Shown: positions 53,701 to 61,733, counted from the first letter of the stretch. The stretch: 64,000 nt of DNA from Bacteroidota bacterium (GCA_024742495.1 JANSYJ010000005.1:62001-126000); one strand, 5' to 3'. Notes: generated from the sequence alone by a model not told the origin. Numbers and translations: made by a program.

Positions 53701-53920
53701 TATTGGTTTTCCATAATCCGCCGCTGGCCACACCAACGTAATATTCGCTAAAGTTATTGGGGTTAACCGCTATATCTGCGATCCTGCCCGAAGTTAGGGC
53801 TGGGCCAATTTCCCGGAATTTTAATCCGTTAAGGCCAACTTTGTTTAATAGAGAGTCTTGTGCTTGTGCTCCTAGTCCTAAGATAAGGCCAAGGATAACT
53901 ATTTTCATTCGGTGCATCAT
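50702..53920 (-). CDS. Exported VPS10/sortilin-like BNR propeller protein
   Basis: 1072 residues from the ATG at 53918-53920. The next two Met codons (53915-53917, 53906-53908) are alternatives; all precede the signal peptide ILGLILGLGAQAQ. At least nine Asp-box repeats (SEDGGKSW, TEDGGATW, STDGGKTW, SKDGGKSW, SDDRGNNW, SEDGGANW, SSDKGKTW, SVDGGQNW and similar) make two large propellers over residues ~30-720. The last ~300 residues form a separate beta/coil region with a helical end. Such proteins are common in Bacteroidota and often called glycosyl hydrolases, but hydrolase activity is unproven. No T9SS tail is seen. Confidence 0.88.
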   Translation of the reverse strand: MMHRMKIVILGLILGLGAQAQDSLLNKVGLNGLKFREIGPALTSGRIADIAVNPNNFSEYYVGVASGGLWKTNNHGTTFNPIFDGQSSYSIGCVSIDPNNTNVVWVGSGENNNQRSVPFGDGLYKSEDGGKSWKNVGLKTSEHIGMIAIDPNNSNRVFVAAYGPLWSAGGERGIYLTEDGGATWDQVLEVSENTGFNEIHFDPNNSEVLYAAAHQRRRHVWTYVSGGPESGIYKSTDGGKTWKELKKGLPSDKGRIALGLSKLNPNLVYAMVEGHGFYRSDDRGASFNKLDNYNTSGNYYVELVVDPTDANTVYSMDTYMHVSKDGGKSWNRVPEANKHVDNHCLWINPNDPTNMIAGCDGGLYETWDGASNWHYKPNLPVTQFYRVAVDNAEPFYNVYGGTQDNFSLGGPSQTINSRGIVNSDWFVTNTGDGFESQIDPKDPNIVYAQAQYGWLVRFDKVSGESVGIKPSPDKDEEAYRWNWDAPLLISPHNHKRLYFAANKVFRSDDRGNNWKVISPDLSQQIDRHGLKVMGKIQSVDAIAYDKSTSIYGNIVALDESPLKEGLLYIGTDDGLIQISEDGGANWRKESDFPGVPANTYVNQVLADLFDENVVYALFNNHKNGDFKPYVLKSSDKGKTWSNISSNLPERGSVFAMRQDHVNKNLFFIGTEFGVHTSVDGGQNWRQLGAGLPTIAVRDLEIQRRENDLVLATFGRGFYVLDDYTPLRHLKAEQLQNEAHLFPIKDANLFFEASPLGYGRNGFMGASYYAAPNAKNDVSFSLYIKDLPKGLKSKRKKVEAKAKKNGSDIVYPSIERLRAEEQEESTYLLFIIQDEDDKEIRRFTARPSKGINRYYWDGSLGNRSYAGTRGEPFTTASSANLAAPGKYQVEVFISENGTLRPLNVKEEFRLNWMNNNSFGTKDHAKLIAFQDSLENARRDFVALRELHSKLKTRSTQLKALARNTPGAPLTILNDLQKLEDDLNSLDLEINGDGIRAKYFFESKPSLSDRLNSAVWNSYSTTSAPTGEQRKNLRIILQERLPMETEIKRIQKELDNFYSILLNSGAPYLDGEMD

Positions 53921-53961
53921 AGATGGTTTGTTTGCTTCTAAAAGAGGCCCGAATTTAAACA

Positions 53962-53993
53962 AAAAGAAGGCCGACACTAAAGAGGTCGGCCTT
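53962..53993 (-). terminator. Intrinsic terminator after the FadL-type porin gene
   Basis: AAGGCCGAC (53967-53975), a 9-nt loop and GTCGGCCTT (53985-53993) form a 9-bp stem. On the minus strand it continues into CTTTTTGTTT, a U-rich tail. It starts 4 bp after the porin stop and lies within the longest-frame 5' end of the VPS10 gene, which argues for that gene's shorter start. Confidence 0.8.
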
Positions 53994-53997
53994 ATCC

Positions 53998-55533
53998 TTA
54001 AAATTTGACGCTTACGCCAGCGATAATATTGTTAGTGACTTCTTGCATTCTCAGATCATCTAGAACCTCAAAGGCTTCATTATTAGGATCGAGGCCCCTG
54101 TACAAGGCATAGTTGCGGTCACGTTGCGAGTTAACTAGGGAAAGATCAAAGGTCCAAGGCCCTCGTCGGTAGCCAATTCCTCCGCTTATGGCTTGTAAAC
54201 CTCCAGCGGTGGTGTTAACAAATTCATCTCTATAAATAGATTCATCTTGACGGTATCCTCCTCGAATAAAGAAATTATTCAACTTCACTTCCAAGCCGGC
54301 GGATAGCGTATGGCGGCTAGTCCGGTACATGGTGTTCAAGGCAGGTTGGTATTCGCTTTGTAGGAAGGATTCATCAATGCCAATGCTGTTATTGTTGGTA
54401 TATAACCTTTGATTGCTTTGGTTTTGGAATTGATAATCTACACTAAGAATTAAGAACTTCCCAATTACACTGGCGATGCCTGCACGATATATGGCCGGCG
54501 TTCTTAAACGATAGGAATAGTTACCGGTGGTTATTGTAGATCCTTCAACGAAGGTTCCAACGCCAGGTTCTGGTTCTTGATTAAAGCTGGTGCTTACGTC
54601 AACTTCATAGTTTTGATTAACCGTGTACCAGCTTGGACTCTGATAGGAGGCGGCAATCCTGATTTCATCAATAGGCTTATAAATAAAACCGAGTTTTAAA
54701 TTGAAGCCGGAGGCATTGATGTCGTTTAATCGGCGATAAGTATACTCGCGTGCACTGTAGGTTGGATCATTGGAAAAGGGAAGATTATATTCCGTTATAA
54801 ATTCCTCTCTCCTAAAGTTTAAAGTTGGTATTCCGAAAGATAGGCCATAGTACCATTTATGACCTTTGTCTAAAGCTAAAACAATGTTAGTTTCGTTTAA
54901 AGAGCCATCTTGATTGGCGACATAGCGTAAAGTACTATTGGCAACAAGTTGGTTGTTTACTACCTCGCCGTAGGCAAAACCATCGGGTATGATGGCTCCG
55001 GTTGAATCCGAAACTAGCAGGTAGGAGTCCCAGGCAGCGAAGGCATCATCGCTAATAAAGTCCGTGTTTACATTTTCAAAGCGATCGGCCCAATATTCGC
55101 CTAAGGTATATTCATTAAAAACCCCGTCGATATTGAAATTACGATTAAAGTCGGCCAGTTTGGTAGTGGTAATGGCAAGCGAAAAGCGATCTTCACCATC
55201 CTTATTCATCATGAGATTAATGCCGAAGTTTTCAAAGAGTACATTGAAATTGGCCTGAGTTCCTTCGGTATTGTAGAATTGGCTGTAATTCCCGCGATAG
55301 TCGTTAAAGCCTAGGCTAAAGCTTAAGGCGCTGTGTCTGTTAACCGCAGCTCCTGCGGGGTTAATGGCATAAGAGGCAGGGTCATTTCCCAGGGCAGTAA
55401 AAGCGCCCCCCATTGCGCTAAACCGGGGGGAGCCGTGTAAGTTTCTATTTTGGAAGAGTCCAACATCATCCACAGTTTGTCCTTGCAATAAGGCAGCGCA
55501 TAAGATGAAGAGGGCACTGATTTGTTTTTTCAT
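53998..55533 (-). CDS. OmpP1/FadL-family outer-membrane transport protein
   Basis: 511 residues with signal peptide (MKKQISALFILCAALLQG). The N-terminus of the mature protein reads GSPRFSAMGGAFTALGNDPASYAINPAG, the hatch motif of the FadL/OmpP1 family with NPAG. The rest alternates as a 14-strand beta-barrel would, ending with a terminal aromatic-type strand NIIAGVSVKF. It likely takes up hydrophobic molecules across the outer membrane. It lies 26 bp downstream of the Ser/Arg-rich lipoprotein gene on the same strand and probably shares its transcript. Confidence 0.9.
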   Translation of the reverse strand: MKKQISALFILCAALLQGQTVDDVGLFQNRNLHGSPRFSAMGGAFTALGNDPASYAINPAGAAVNRHSALSFSLGFNDYRGNYSQFYNTEGTQANFNVLFENFGINLMMNKDGEDRFSLAITTTKLADFNRNFNIDGVFNEYTLGEYWADRFENVNTDFISDDAFAAWDSYLLVSDSTGAIIPDGFAYGEVVNNQLVANSTLRYVANQDGSLNETNIVLALDKGHKWYYGLSFGIPTLNFRREEFITEYNLPFSNDPTYSAREYTYRRLNDINASGFNLKLGFIYKPIDEIRIAASYQSPSWYTVNQNYEVDVSTSFNQEPEPGVGTFVEGSTITTGNYSYRLRTPAIYRAGIASVIGKFLILSVDYQFQNQSNQRLYTNNNSIGIDESFLQSEYQPALNTMYRTSRHTLSAGLEVKLNNFFIRGGYRQDESIYRDEFVNTTAGGLQAISGGIGYRRGPWTFDLSLVNSQRDRNYALYRGLDPNNEAFEVLDDLRMQEVTNNIIAGVSVKF

Positions 55534-55559
55534 TTTAATTCGTTTTTCGTTTTCGTCAA

Positions 55560-57017
55560 TTAACGTCCGCGTCCTGAACGGCTAGAGCTTGAAGAGCGAC
55601 TTGAGCCTGAAGAACGACTGGAACCTGAAGAGCGACTTCCGCTGCTACTTCTAGCTGATGATCCTGAAGAGCGGCTGGCACCAGAGCTTCTCGAAGAGCG
55701 TGAAGATCTTGCCGAAGAACCACTGCTTCTATTAGAGCTAGAAGGGCTGTAAGATCTGCTATTGCTAGAGCTGCCAGAACGTGCATTGCTGCGACTTGAT
55801 CCGCTTCGGCTGGAAGGGCTGTAGGTTCTATTACTGCTATTAGAACGGGCGTTTCCGTTTGAACCACTGCTAGAGCTATTGCCGCGTTGTTGGAAAGTTT
55901 GGCTGCGTTCCGTACGGCTGCGGTAATTGCTGTTATTCCGACTGCTGCTTGAATTTTGGTTCGCCGCTCTATTCGAAGTATTTGTTCTTGAAGTCGCACT
56001 GCGATTGCTATTTGATCTATTGGTACTTGCACGGTTAGTGGAAGTTCTTCCATTAGTATTAGCTGAAGAAGTTCTTCCGCTGCTGCGATTTGTGTTTACC
56101 GCACTTCTGCTAGAGCTTCTGCCCGAGCTTGCACTATATCGGTTACTGCGTTCTACATTACTTGCGTATCTGCTGGTGCGAACCGTGTTTGCGGTGCGAC
56201 CGCTGCTAACACGACCAGTGCTACTGCTTGCTCTGCGATTTAGATTTGCGCTATTGAAACGGCTGCTTCTAACATTGCTGCGATTTACGCGACCAGCAGT
56301 GGTTTTTCCTCTACCACTTCTTCCATTAGAGTAGGCTGTTCTTCGGCTAACTAAGCCTCGAGAATTGAGGTTGTATGAACCAGCTCTTCCAAAGCGCCCG
56401 CGAGGGCCACCGTAGATGCGGTTACGTCCGTAAAATCCGTCGTTTATTCCGGCGTGGTATCCTTGGTTGAATCCATTCCAGTAGGCATTTCCTCTGTTCC
56501 AGCCCCAGCCAGGTCCCCAGCCAGCGTTCCATCCCCATCCGGAGTTCCAACCCCATCCAGCTCTTCCCCAGCCTGCATTCCATCCAAAGCCAGCGTTCCA
56601 TCCCCAGCCTGGTCCCCAAGCACCGCAGTACCAAGGATCGAAGAAGGGGTCGTAATAAAAGTTATTGAAAGCCCAGTTGTTGTAGCCCCAGTTGTCCCAG
56701 TATCCCACTCTCATTCGTGGATTGCTAAACATTGGGTCGTAGTAATTATTAACTACAGTGGTTCCGCCACCTCCAGCGAGTGCTTGGTTACTAGCAGAAT
56801 TATCGTTTGGGTCGAAATAGTTTAGATCTTGACTTTGATCGCTATTTGGATCAACTTCGTTTAGGTTGAAGTCATCGCCATTTGCCGCGGTTTGCTGTTG
56901 AGCAACTGGCTCAGAATAGAGTCCGTCCTCGTAATAGTTGTTTACAGTAGTTGATTTAGATCCGCAAGCAGCGAGGAGGAAGAGGCTTGCGATTAAACTG
57001 ACAATTGGCTTTTTCAT
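55560..57017 (-). CDS. Lipoprotein with Trp/Gly-rich repeats and long Ser/Arg-rich tail, unknown function
   Basis: 485 residues. The lipoprotein signal ends LFLLAACG with the lipidated Cys18. Residues ~19-100 are acidic/polar with two VNNYY segments (near 25-29 and 89-93). Residues ~103-180 hold repeats of the form GWGWNAGW/GWGWNSGW, extremely rich in Trp, Gly and Asn. Residues ~198-485 are almost entirely Ser, Arg, Asn, Gly and Thr (RSSGSSRSS-type repeats), very basic and probably disordered. I know no family with a proven role. The cationic tail could bind polyanions such as LPS, DNA or polysaccharide. It lies in a tandem with the FadL-type porin gene. Low complexity makes shadow frames appear on both strands. 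Confidence 0.8.
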   Translation of the reverse strand: MKKPIVSLIASLFLLAACGSKSTTVNNYYEDGLYSEPVAQQQTAANGDDFNLNEVDPNSDQSQDLNYFDPNDNSASNQALAGGGGTTVVNNYYDPMFSNPRMRVGYWDNWGYNNWAFNNFYYDPFFDPWYCGAWGPGWGWNAGFGWNAGWGRAGWGWNSGWGWNAGWGPGWGWNRGNAYWNGFNQGYHAGINDGFYGRNRIYGGPRGRFGRAGSYNLNSRGLVSRRTAYSNGRSGRGKTTAGRVNRSNVRSSRFNSANLNRRASSSTGRVSSGRTANTVRTSRYASNVERSNRYSASSGRSSSRSAVNTNRSSGRTSSANTNGRTSTNRASTNRSNSNRSATSRTNTSNRAANQNSSSSRNNSNYRSRTERSQTFQQRGNSSSSGSNGNARSNSSNRTYSPSSRSGSSRSNARSGSSSNSRSYSPSSSNRSSGSSARSSRSSRSSGASRSSGSSARSSSGSRSSGSSRSSGSSRSSSSSRSGRGR

Positions 57018-57047
57018 GATTTCAATTTTAGGGATTCGTTAAATACT

Positions 57048-57055
57048 TAGCTTTG
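57048..57055 (+). promoter_or_regulatory. -7 promoter box for proS
   Basis: TAGCTTTG (TAnnTTTG), with an AT-rich TTTT (57026-57029) 18 bp before it as a weak -33. The proS ATG is 42 bp downstream. Confidence 0.55.
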
Positions 57056-57096
57056 CTGAATAGAATAAAACAAACTCCATACCAAGTTACAAATTA

Positions 57097-58572
57097 ATGG
57101 CTCAGAAGTTGACAAAACGATCCGATGACTATTCTAAATGGTATAATGAACTAGTTGTTCGCGCAGACCTCGCAGAAAATAGTGCAGTACGTGGATCAAT
57201 GGTAATCAAACCCTATGGTTATGCCATCTGGGAAAAAATGCAGGCAGAACTGGATCGAATGTTTAAGGAAACGGGTCATGAGAATGCTTATTTCCCTCTT
57301 TTTATTCCCAAGTCTTTTTTCTCTAAAGAAGCAAGCCACGTGGATGGTTTTGCCAAGGAATGCGCGGTGGTAACTCACTACCGTTTAAAGAATGATCCAG
57401 ATGGCAATGGGGTTGTAGTGGATGAGAATGCCCGTTTGGAAGAAGAGCTAATAGTGCGACCAACTTCTGAAACCATAATTTGGGACACCTTTAAAAATTG
57501 GGTGCAGAGCTACAGGGATTTACCGCTAAAGATAAATCAGTGGGCGAATGTTGTTCGCTGGGAAATGCGCACCCGATTGTTTTTACGTACCGCGGAGTTT
57601 TTATGGCAAGAAGGTCATACAGCACATGCAACACGTGATGAGGCGGTAGAAGAAGCAGAGACCATGCTGAATATTTACGCTGACTTTGCTGAGAACTTCA
57701 TGGCTATTCCAGTGATTAAGGGAATTAAAACTGAAAGCGAACGCTTTGCTGGCGCAGAAGAGACCTACTGTATTGAGGCGATGATGCAAGATGGTAAAGC
57801 TTTACAAGCTGGTACAAGCCATTTCTTAGGTCAAAATTTCGCTAAAGCATTTGAGGTGAAGTATGCCTCAAAGGAAGGCAAGGAAGAATATGTTTGGGCT
57901 ACCTCATGGGGGGTTTCTACCCGATTGATGGGGGCCTTGGTGATGACTCATTCCGATGATCAAGGATTGGTGCTGCCTCCCAACTTAGCTCCCTATCAAG
58001 TAGTGATTGTTCCTATATATAAGGGGCAGGATCAACTGGATCAAATCTCCGAGAAGGCTTTGGAAATTCAAAAGCGTTTAAGAGCCAAGGGAATTAGTGT
58101 GAAGTTTGATAATCGCGATACGCATAAACCTGGTTGGAAGTTCGCCGAGTATGAACTAAAAGGAGTACCATTGAGAATTGCCATGGGACCGCGCGATTTG
58201 GCTAATAACACCGTGGAGCTTGCTCGCAGAGATACCCTTTCCAAAGAATCAATTAGTCTGGATGAGAATCTGGAAAGCCTCATTGAAAAAACCTTGGCTG
58301 AAATTCAAACGAACTTGTATGCTAAAGCCCTTAAATTCCGAGAGGAGCACAGCCATGTTTCCGATTCATGGGAAGACTTTAAGGTGCAAATCGAAGCAGG
58401 AGGATTTGTTTGGGCACATTGGGATGGAACTTCAGAAACTGAAGACAAGATTAAAAAGGAAACCAAAGCAACTATTCGCTGCATAGCCTTAGATCAAAAA
58501 GAAGAAGATGGAAGCTGCATTTACAGCGGTGCTCCGAGTAAAGGCAGGGTGATTTTCGCAAAAGCCTATTAA
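57097..58572 (+). CDS. proS: Proline-tRNA ligase, archaeal/eukaryal-type short form
   Basis: 491 residues, the compact class II ProRS type found in archaea, eukaryotes and many Bacteroidota (no bacterial editing insertion). Motif 2 region [20 protein letters not shown] is diagnostic of this type. Other marks are [17 protein letters not shown] and [22 protein letters not shown] (motif 3), then the anticodon-binding domain ([26 protein letters not shown]) and the C-terminal zinc-domain-like segment with CIYSGAPS. Start ATG at 57097. Confidence 0.97.
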   Translation: MAQKLTKRSDDYSKWYNELVVRADLAENSAVRGSMVIKPYGYAIWEKMQAELDRMFKETGHENAYFPLFIPKSFFSKEASHVDGFAKECAVVTHYRLKNDPDGNGVVVDENARLEEELIVRPTSETIIWDTFKNWVQSYRDLPLKINQWANVVRWEMRTRLFLRTAEFLWQEGHTAHATRDEAVEEAETMLNIYADFAENFMAIPVIKGIKTESERFAGAEETYCIEAMMQDGKALQAGTSHFLGQNFAKAFEVKYASKEGKEEYVWATSWGVSTRLMGALVMTHSDDQGLVLPPNLAPYQVVIVPIYKGQDQLDQISEKALEIQKRLRAKGISVKFDNRDTHKPGWKFAEYELKGVPLRIAMGPRDLANNTVELARRDTLSKESISLDENLESLIEKTLAEIQTNLYAKALKFREEHSHVSDSWEDFKVQIEAGGFVWAHWDGTSETEDKIKKETKATIRCIALDQKEEDGSCIYSGAPSKGRVIFAKAY

Positions 58573-58641
58573 ATTGAATATGCTGATTATCAGTAATTTG
58601 TTTAGAAGGCTAAAAAAAGTTTAATTTTTTTCTAAAGTAGG

Positions 58642-58672
58642 TTTGTAGAATTGGGAAATGCCCTTACATTTG
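58642..58672 (+). promoter_or_regulatory. Canonical Bacteroidota promoter of tRNA-Glu
   Basis: TTTG at 58642-58645 (-33), 19-bp spacer, then TACATTTG at 58665-58672 (-7). Both boxes and the spacer fit the Bacteroidota consensus TTTG-N19/20-TAnnTTTG. The tRNA starts 28 bp after the -7 box. Confidence 0.8.
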
Positions 58673-58699
58673 CAAACCCAAATTTAACGGGACACCCAA

Positions 58700-58771
58700 G
58701 GCCCCTTCGTCTATCGGCTAGGACGCCAGGTTTTCATCCTGGAAAGAGGAGTTCGATTCTCCTAGGGGCTG
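58700..58771 (+). tRNA. tRNA-Glu (anticodon TTC)
   Basis: Cloverleaf: acceptor GGCCCCT (58700-58706) pairs with AGGGGCT (58764-58770), with a G-U pair at position 1-72. The D arm contains GGCTAGGACG, the anticodon stem CCAGG/CCTGG encloses TTTTCAT with anticodon TTC, and the T arm is GAGGAGTTCGATTCTCC. The discriminator base is G58771; CCA is not encoded, as usual in Bacteroidota. It lies 13 bp before the rpsT ATG, so both are likely on one primary transcript. Confidence 0.93.
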
Positions 58772-58784
58772 CAAGAAAATTGTT

Positions 58785-59039
58785 ATGGCAAATCATAAGT
58801 CTGCATTAAAAAGAGTACGCGCAAACGAAAAAAAGCGTTTGTTGAACCGTTATCAGTTTAAAACTGCTCGTAATGCCGTTCGTGCATTAAGAGCTGAAAC
58901 GGATAAGAAGGCCGCTGAAGAGCGTCTTCCTTTGGTTCATGCGATGGTGGATAAGTTAGCAAAGAAGAATATTATTCATTCTAAGAAAGCGGCTAACTTG
59001 AAGTCAAGTTTAGCTAACCATGTGAATGGCCTAGCTTAA
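58785..59039 (+). CDS. rpsT: 30S ribosomal protein S20
   Basis: 84 residues, helical and strongly basic: ANHKSALKRVRANEKKRLLNR at the start and the KKNIIHSKKAANLKSSLANHV end match S20. It binds 16S rRNA early in 30S assembly. ATG at 58785. The tRNA-Glu gene sits 13 bp upstream and supplies the promoter; a strong terminator follows. Confidence 0.95.
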   Translation: MANHKSALKRVRANEKKRLLNRYQFKTARNAVRALRAETDKKAAEERLPLVHAMVDKLAKKNIIHSKKAANLKSSLANHVNGLA

Positions 59040-59060
59040 TTGCCTACAAAATTTGGTATG

Positions 59061-59095
59061 AGCCCTTCAACTTTAGAGTTGAGGGGCTTTTTTTA
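59061..59095 (+). terminator. Intrinsic terminator after rpsT
   Basis: AGCCCTTCAACT (59061-59072), a TTAG loop and AGTTGAGGGGCT (59077-59088) form a 12-bp stem with one G-U pair, then a run of T (59089-59095). It ends the tRNA-Glu-rpsT unit, 14 bp before yggS. Confidence 0.9.
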
Positions 59096-59109
59096 TTTAA
59101 TCTTGTCCC

Positions 59110-59772
59110 ATGTCTATATCAGAAAACCTAAAATCACTAAAAGCAGAGCTGCCTAAAGATGTATGTCTTGTGGCCGTATCTAAAACCAAACCTGTAGAAG
59201 CTTTGGAAGAAGCTTATGCTCAAGGACAGCGAATCTTTGGGGAGAACAGGATTCAGGAGATGCAGGAAAAGGCTAAGGTATTACCAAAAGACATCCAATG
59301 GCACATGATAGGGCATGTGCAAGACAATAAAATAAAGTACATGGCGGACTTCGTAAGTTTGGTCCATGGGATGGATAAGCCGAAGCGTTTAAAAGCTTTG
59401 AATAAGGAAGCCGCCAAAGTAAATCGTGTTATCGATTGCTTAGTGCAGGTGCACATTGCGGAGGAAGAAAGCAAATTTGGATTCGATTATCAGGAAGCAG
59501 AAGCCCTATTTAAAAGTGAAATTGAATCACTTTACCCCAATATTCGAATTTGTGGCTTAATGGGTATGGCCACCTTTACAGATGATAAAGAGCAAGTTGA
59601 ACGCGAGTTCGCAGGTTTAAAGTCATTTTATGACAAAATTAAAGCCCAGCTTTATAACGCAGATCACTTTAATATCCTCAGCATGGGGATGAGCGGTGAT
59701 TTTAAACTTGCTATAAAGCAGGGCTCTAATATGGTTCGCATTGGCTCCAGTATTTTTGGAGCTCGAAATTAA
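59110..59772 (+). CDS. yggS: PLP homeostasis protein YggS
   Basis: 220 residues of the YggS/PROSC family: LVAVSKTKPVEAL with PLP-Lys25, GENRIQEMQEKA, WHMIGHVQDNKIKYM, LVQVHIAEEESKFGF, RICGLMGMATFT, and LSMGMSGDFKLAIKQGSNMVRIGSSIFG. It binds pyridoxal 5'-phosphate and buffers its level without a known catalytic reaction. ATG at 59110, 14 bp after the rpsT terminator; the stop shares TTAA with the convergent gene. Confidence 0.95.
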   Translation: MSISENLKSLKAELPKDVCLVAVSKTKPVEALEEAYAQGQRIFGENRIQEMQEKAKVLPKDIQWHMIGHVQDNKIKYMADFVSLVHGMDKPKRLKALNKEAAKVNRVIDCLVQVHIAEEESKFGFDYQEAEALFKSEIESLYPNIRICGLMGMATFTDDKEQVEREFAGLKSFYDKIKAQLYNADHFNILSMGMSGDFKLAIKQGSNMVRIGSSIFGARN

Positions 59773-60443
59773 TTGGACCTCGTTAAGCCAAGTACTAGGC
59801 CTAAAACTGGCCTTAGCCCGCTATCATATTCATAGCCTGGTCCATTAAATTCTAGACTGTAACTATCTCCTTTATATTCCGGTGCCAGTAGGTCGGACCT
59901 GTTTTGAATAAACTCATAGGTCACACCAAAATAGACTTCGAAAAAGAAAGCGCCATAATTATCTTGCCAGCCTATGAGTGCCTCATAGCCTAGGCTGATT
60001 GGTCTGTCGCTGAGGCTCACATCTCGATACTCCATAAAAGTATTGCCAAAGCGTTCATAGGACTCCCAAATGGTAGCGTCGAAAGCAAGTTCTGCGGCGC
60101 CAAAACGCAGTCCATGCCGAAAGGTTAAAATGTCCTTTTCGCTGAGGGGGAAAAATATTTTATGATAAAGCCCTCCTTTAACTGCCCAATTAGTGCGCTG
60201 ATAAAGATCTCCTTCGTAAAAGGATTGGTAAAATGGATTGGAAAGCCTTAAACCGATGTGATGGCGATCCTTAAGCTGAAAGCTAGCATCAATGGTTAAG
60301 GCGGGAACTATTACATCGGTAGCCACCAGGCCTACTTGCCATTTAGGAAGTCGTTTCGTGTAATCAAAAGGACTGTCCTGTTCTTGCGCCAAGAGTAATT
60401 GTCCGCCAAGAAATAGGAGGAGGGTAAATGTGAAAACTCTCAT
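59769..60443 (-). CDS. Exported beta-barrel-like protein, unknown
   Basis: 224 residues with signal peptide (MRVFTFTLLLFLGGQLLLAQ). Alternating strands (VGLVATDVIVPALTID, HHIGLRLSNPFYQSFYEG, TFRHGLRFGAAELAFD, GAFFFEVYFGVTYEF, RPVLGLVLGLTRS) suggest an outer-membrane barrel. No specific family is seen. It overlaps the previous gene by one base (TAATG), and its stop overlaps yggS by 4 bp. It is the last gene of the DUF5686-LVIVD operon. Confidence 0.7.
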   Translation of the reverse strand: MRVFTFTLLLFLGGQLLLAQEQDSPFDYTKRLPKWQVGLVATDVIVPALTIDASFQLKDRHHIGLRLSNPFYQSFYEGDLYQRTNWAVKGGLYHKIFFPLSEKDILTFRHGLRFGAAELAFDATIWESYERFGNTFMEYRDVSLSDRPISLGYEALIGWQDNYGAFFFEVYFGVTYEFIQNRSDLLAPEYKGDSYSLEFNGPGYEYDSGLRPVLGLVLGLTRSN

Positions 60444-61180
60444 TATAATTCACTTAATAAATTCAACTTTCCATTTACAAAGCGATACTGGCTTAAACCT
60501 TCACTCGAAACGGCGATTATTAAATCCCCATAGGGTATTAAATCAAAGGCATCAAAGTCTTCATCTACATCTAATAGTTCTAAGGAAAGTGGATCAGAGA
60601 CATCAAATACCTTCAAGCCTCGATCACAAACCAACAAAGTATCTGCATAAAGTCCTAAGCCTCTCGGGTTAACCATTGGGAAGGAACTGATCAATTTTGG
60701 ATTGCGAAGATCTCGGATGTCCAGGATGTCTAACTGATTTACACTGCGCCAACAGAAATTATTATTTTGCTCGCTGCGCAAGGTTACATAGGCGTAGTTC
60801 TCATTGGCCACTACCGGATCGCAGGCAACCACATGTTGATAGGAGCTCAGTCGCTCGATATTTGGGGCATTGCTCACATCATAAATAAACATACCAGAGG
60901 TACTGCCTATGAAAATGGTATTGGTGTCTCTTGCGAAGATGGTTTCTACGGTAGTAAAAAGAGAATGCTTACTAAGGTAGATGGCATTGGCCGGGTTGGC
61001 AATGTTAAAAACATTAAGATCATTCCCGTTTACGGCATATAAGTGATCATTGGCAATTGTAAATCGGGCCATACTTCCACCCTGGCCACTGGCTGGGGCA
61101 GAGGCTATATCGGAAGAGCTATCTTGTCCGCATGAAGCGAGCAGAACTATTACACTTAGGTAGCTGAGTAATTTTTTCAT
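60443..61180 (-). CDS. LVIVD-repeat propeller lipoprotein
   Basis: 245 residues from the ATG at 61178-61180 (MKKLLSYLSVIVLLASCG), with a lipobox ending at Cys17. The rest is a beta-propeller of LVIVD-type repeats: LNVFNIANPANAIYL, MFIYDVSNAPNIERL, LDILDIRDLRNPKLI, LKVFDVSDPLSLELL. Such proteins are surface/outer-membrane lipoproteins of unknown role. The ATG overlaps the stop of the upstream gene (ATGA). Confidence 0.85.
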   Translation of the reverse strand: MKKLLSYLSVIVLLASCGQDSSSDIASAPASGQGGSMARFTIANDHLYAVNGNDLNVFNIANPANAIYLSKHSLFTTVETIFARDTNTIFIGSTSGMFIYDVSNAPNIERLSSYQHVVACDPVVANENYAYVTLRSEQNNNFCWRSVNQLDILDIRDLRNPKLISSFPMVNPRGLGLYADTLLVCDRGLKVFDVSDPLSLELLDVDEDFDAFDLIPYGDLIIAVSSEGLSQYRFVNGKLNLLSEL

Positions 61181-61677
61181 ATTTCTTTCCATTTTACAAT
61201 GATGCTGTTCTCAGGTCTGTTGTTTAAATCACTGCTGTAATAACCGTCAGGAGCAGCTAATTCGGGGAATACATCCCGATTGCGATCTACCACTTGAACC
61301 TTTTGGCCATCGTAGGAAATCACTATTAAGTCCACAGCATTATCAGCGTAGATATAACCATCCTTCATGGCGATGTCAATATTTCCAGGAATGGTAATGA
61401 AACCAATGTTTACGGGGTTTGAGGGGTCGGCATTGTTAATAATGTGAATGCCTTCATAGACCTCATTGATGAAGAGCAGATCTCCAAACCGATAGATTTT
61501 CCCAAAATTGTTGATGCTTTGGGGGTCAATCAACTTTACAGAATTTTCGAGGGCGCTCCGCTCCATAATGATGGGTTTATAAGCGGATTGATTGTAGTAA
61601 TAGCTATCTCTTTCATCGGGCCAACAGGAGGCCATCACAAATAGGGATAATAGGACCGGAATAATACGGTAATTCAT
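61177..61677 (-). CDS. Small LVIVD-like lipoprotein
   Basis: 166 residues with a lipobox (LSLFVMASCW, Cys at 18). The mature protein carries one or two LVIVD-like units (GIHIINNADPSNPVNIGFI, VDLIVISYDGQKVQVV) and ends with DLNNRPENSIIVKW. It looks like a partial propeller companion of the next gene, to which it is coupled by ATGA. It starts 57 bp after the DUF5686 gene. Confidence 0.75.
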   Translation of the reverse strand: MNYRIIPVLLSLFVMASCWPDERDSYYYNQSAYKPIIMERSALENSVKLIDPQSINNFGKIYRFGDLLFINEVYEGIHIINNADPSNPVNIGFITIPGNIDIAMKDGYIYADNAVDLIVISYDGQKVQVVDRNRDVFPELAAPDGYYSSDLNNRPENSIIVKWKEI

Positions 61678-61733
61678 GATTCCATTTTTACCTTTAGATG
61701 CACCTTGAGCACCAAAGGTTGGAAGACTTTAAA

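Noticed and set aside
55556-56053. 165-codon frame on the minus strand in another phase within the Ser/Arg-rich gene
   Set aside because: Low-complexity Ser/Arg codons keep the other phases free of stops. Its Ala/Leu/Val-rich translation has no start context or family, so it is a shadow of the lipoprotein gene.
55927-56334. Plus-strand Leu/Val-rich frame opposite the Ser/Arg-rich tail
   Set aside because: It is the antisense of the repetitive Ser/Arg codons and shows only Leu/Arg/Val composition, not a membrane protein with real topology.
58700-58771. tRNA-Glu as an integration site for a mobile element
   Set aside because: No second copy of the tRNA 3' end and no integrase gene are seen in the window; the flanks are housekeeping genes.
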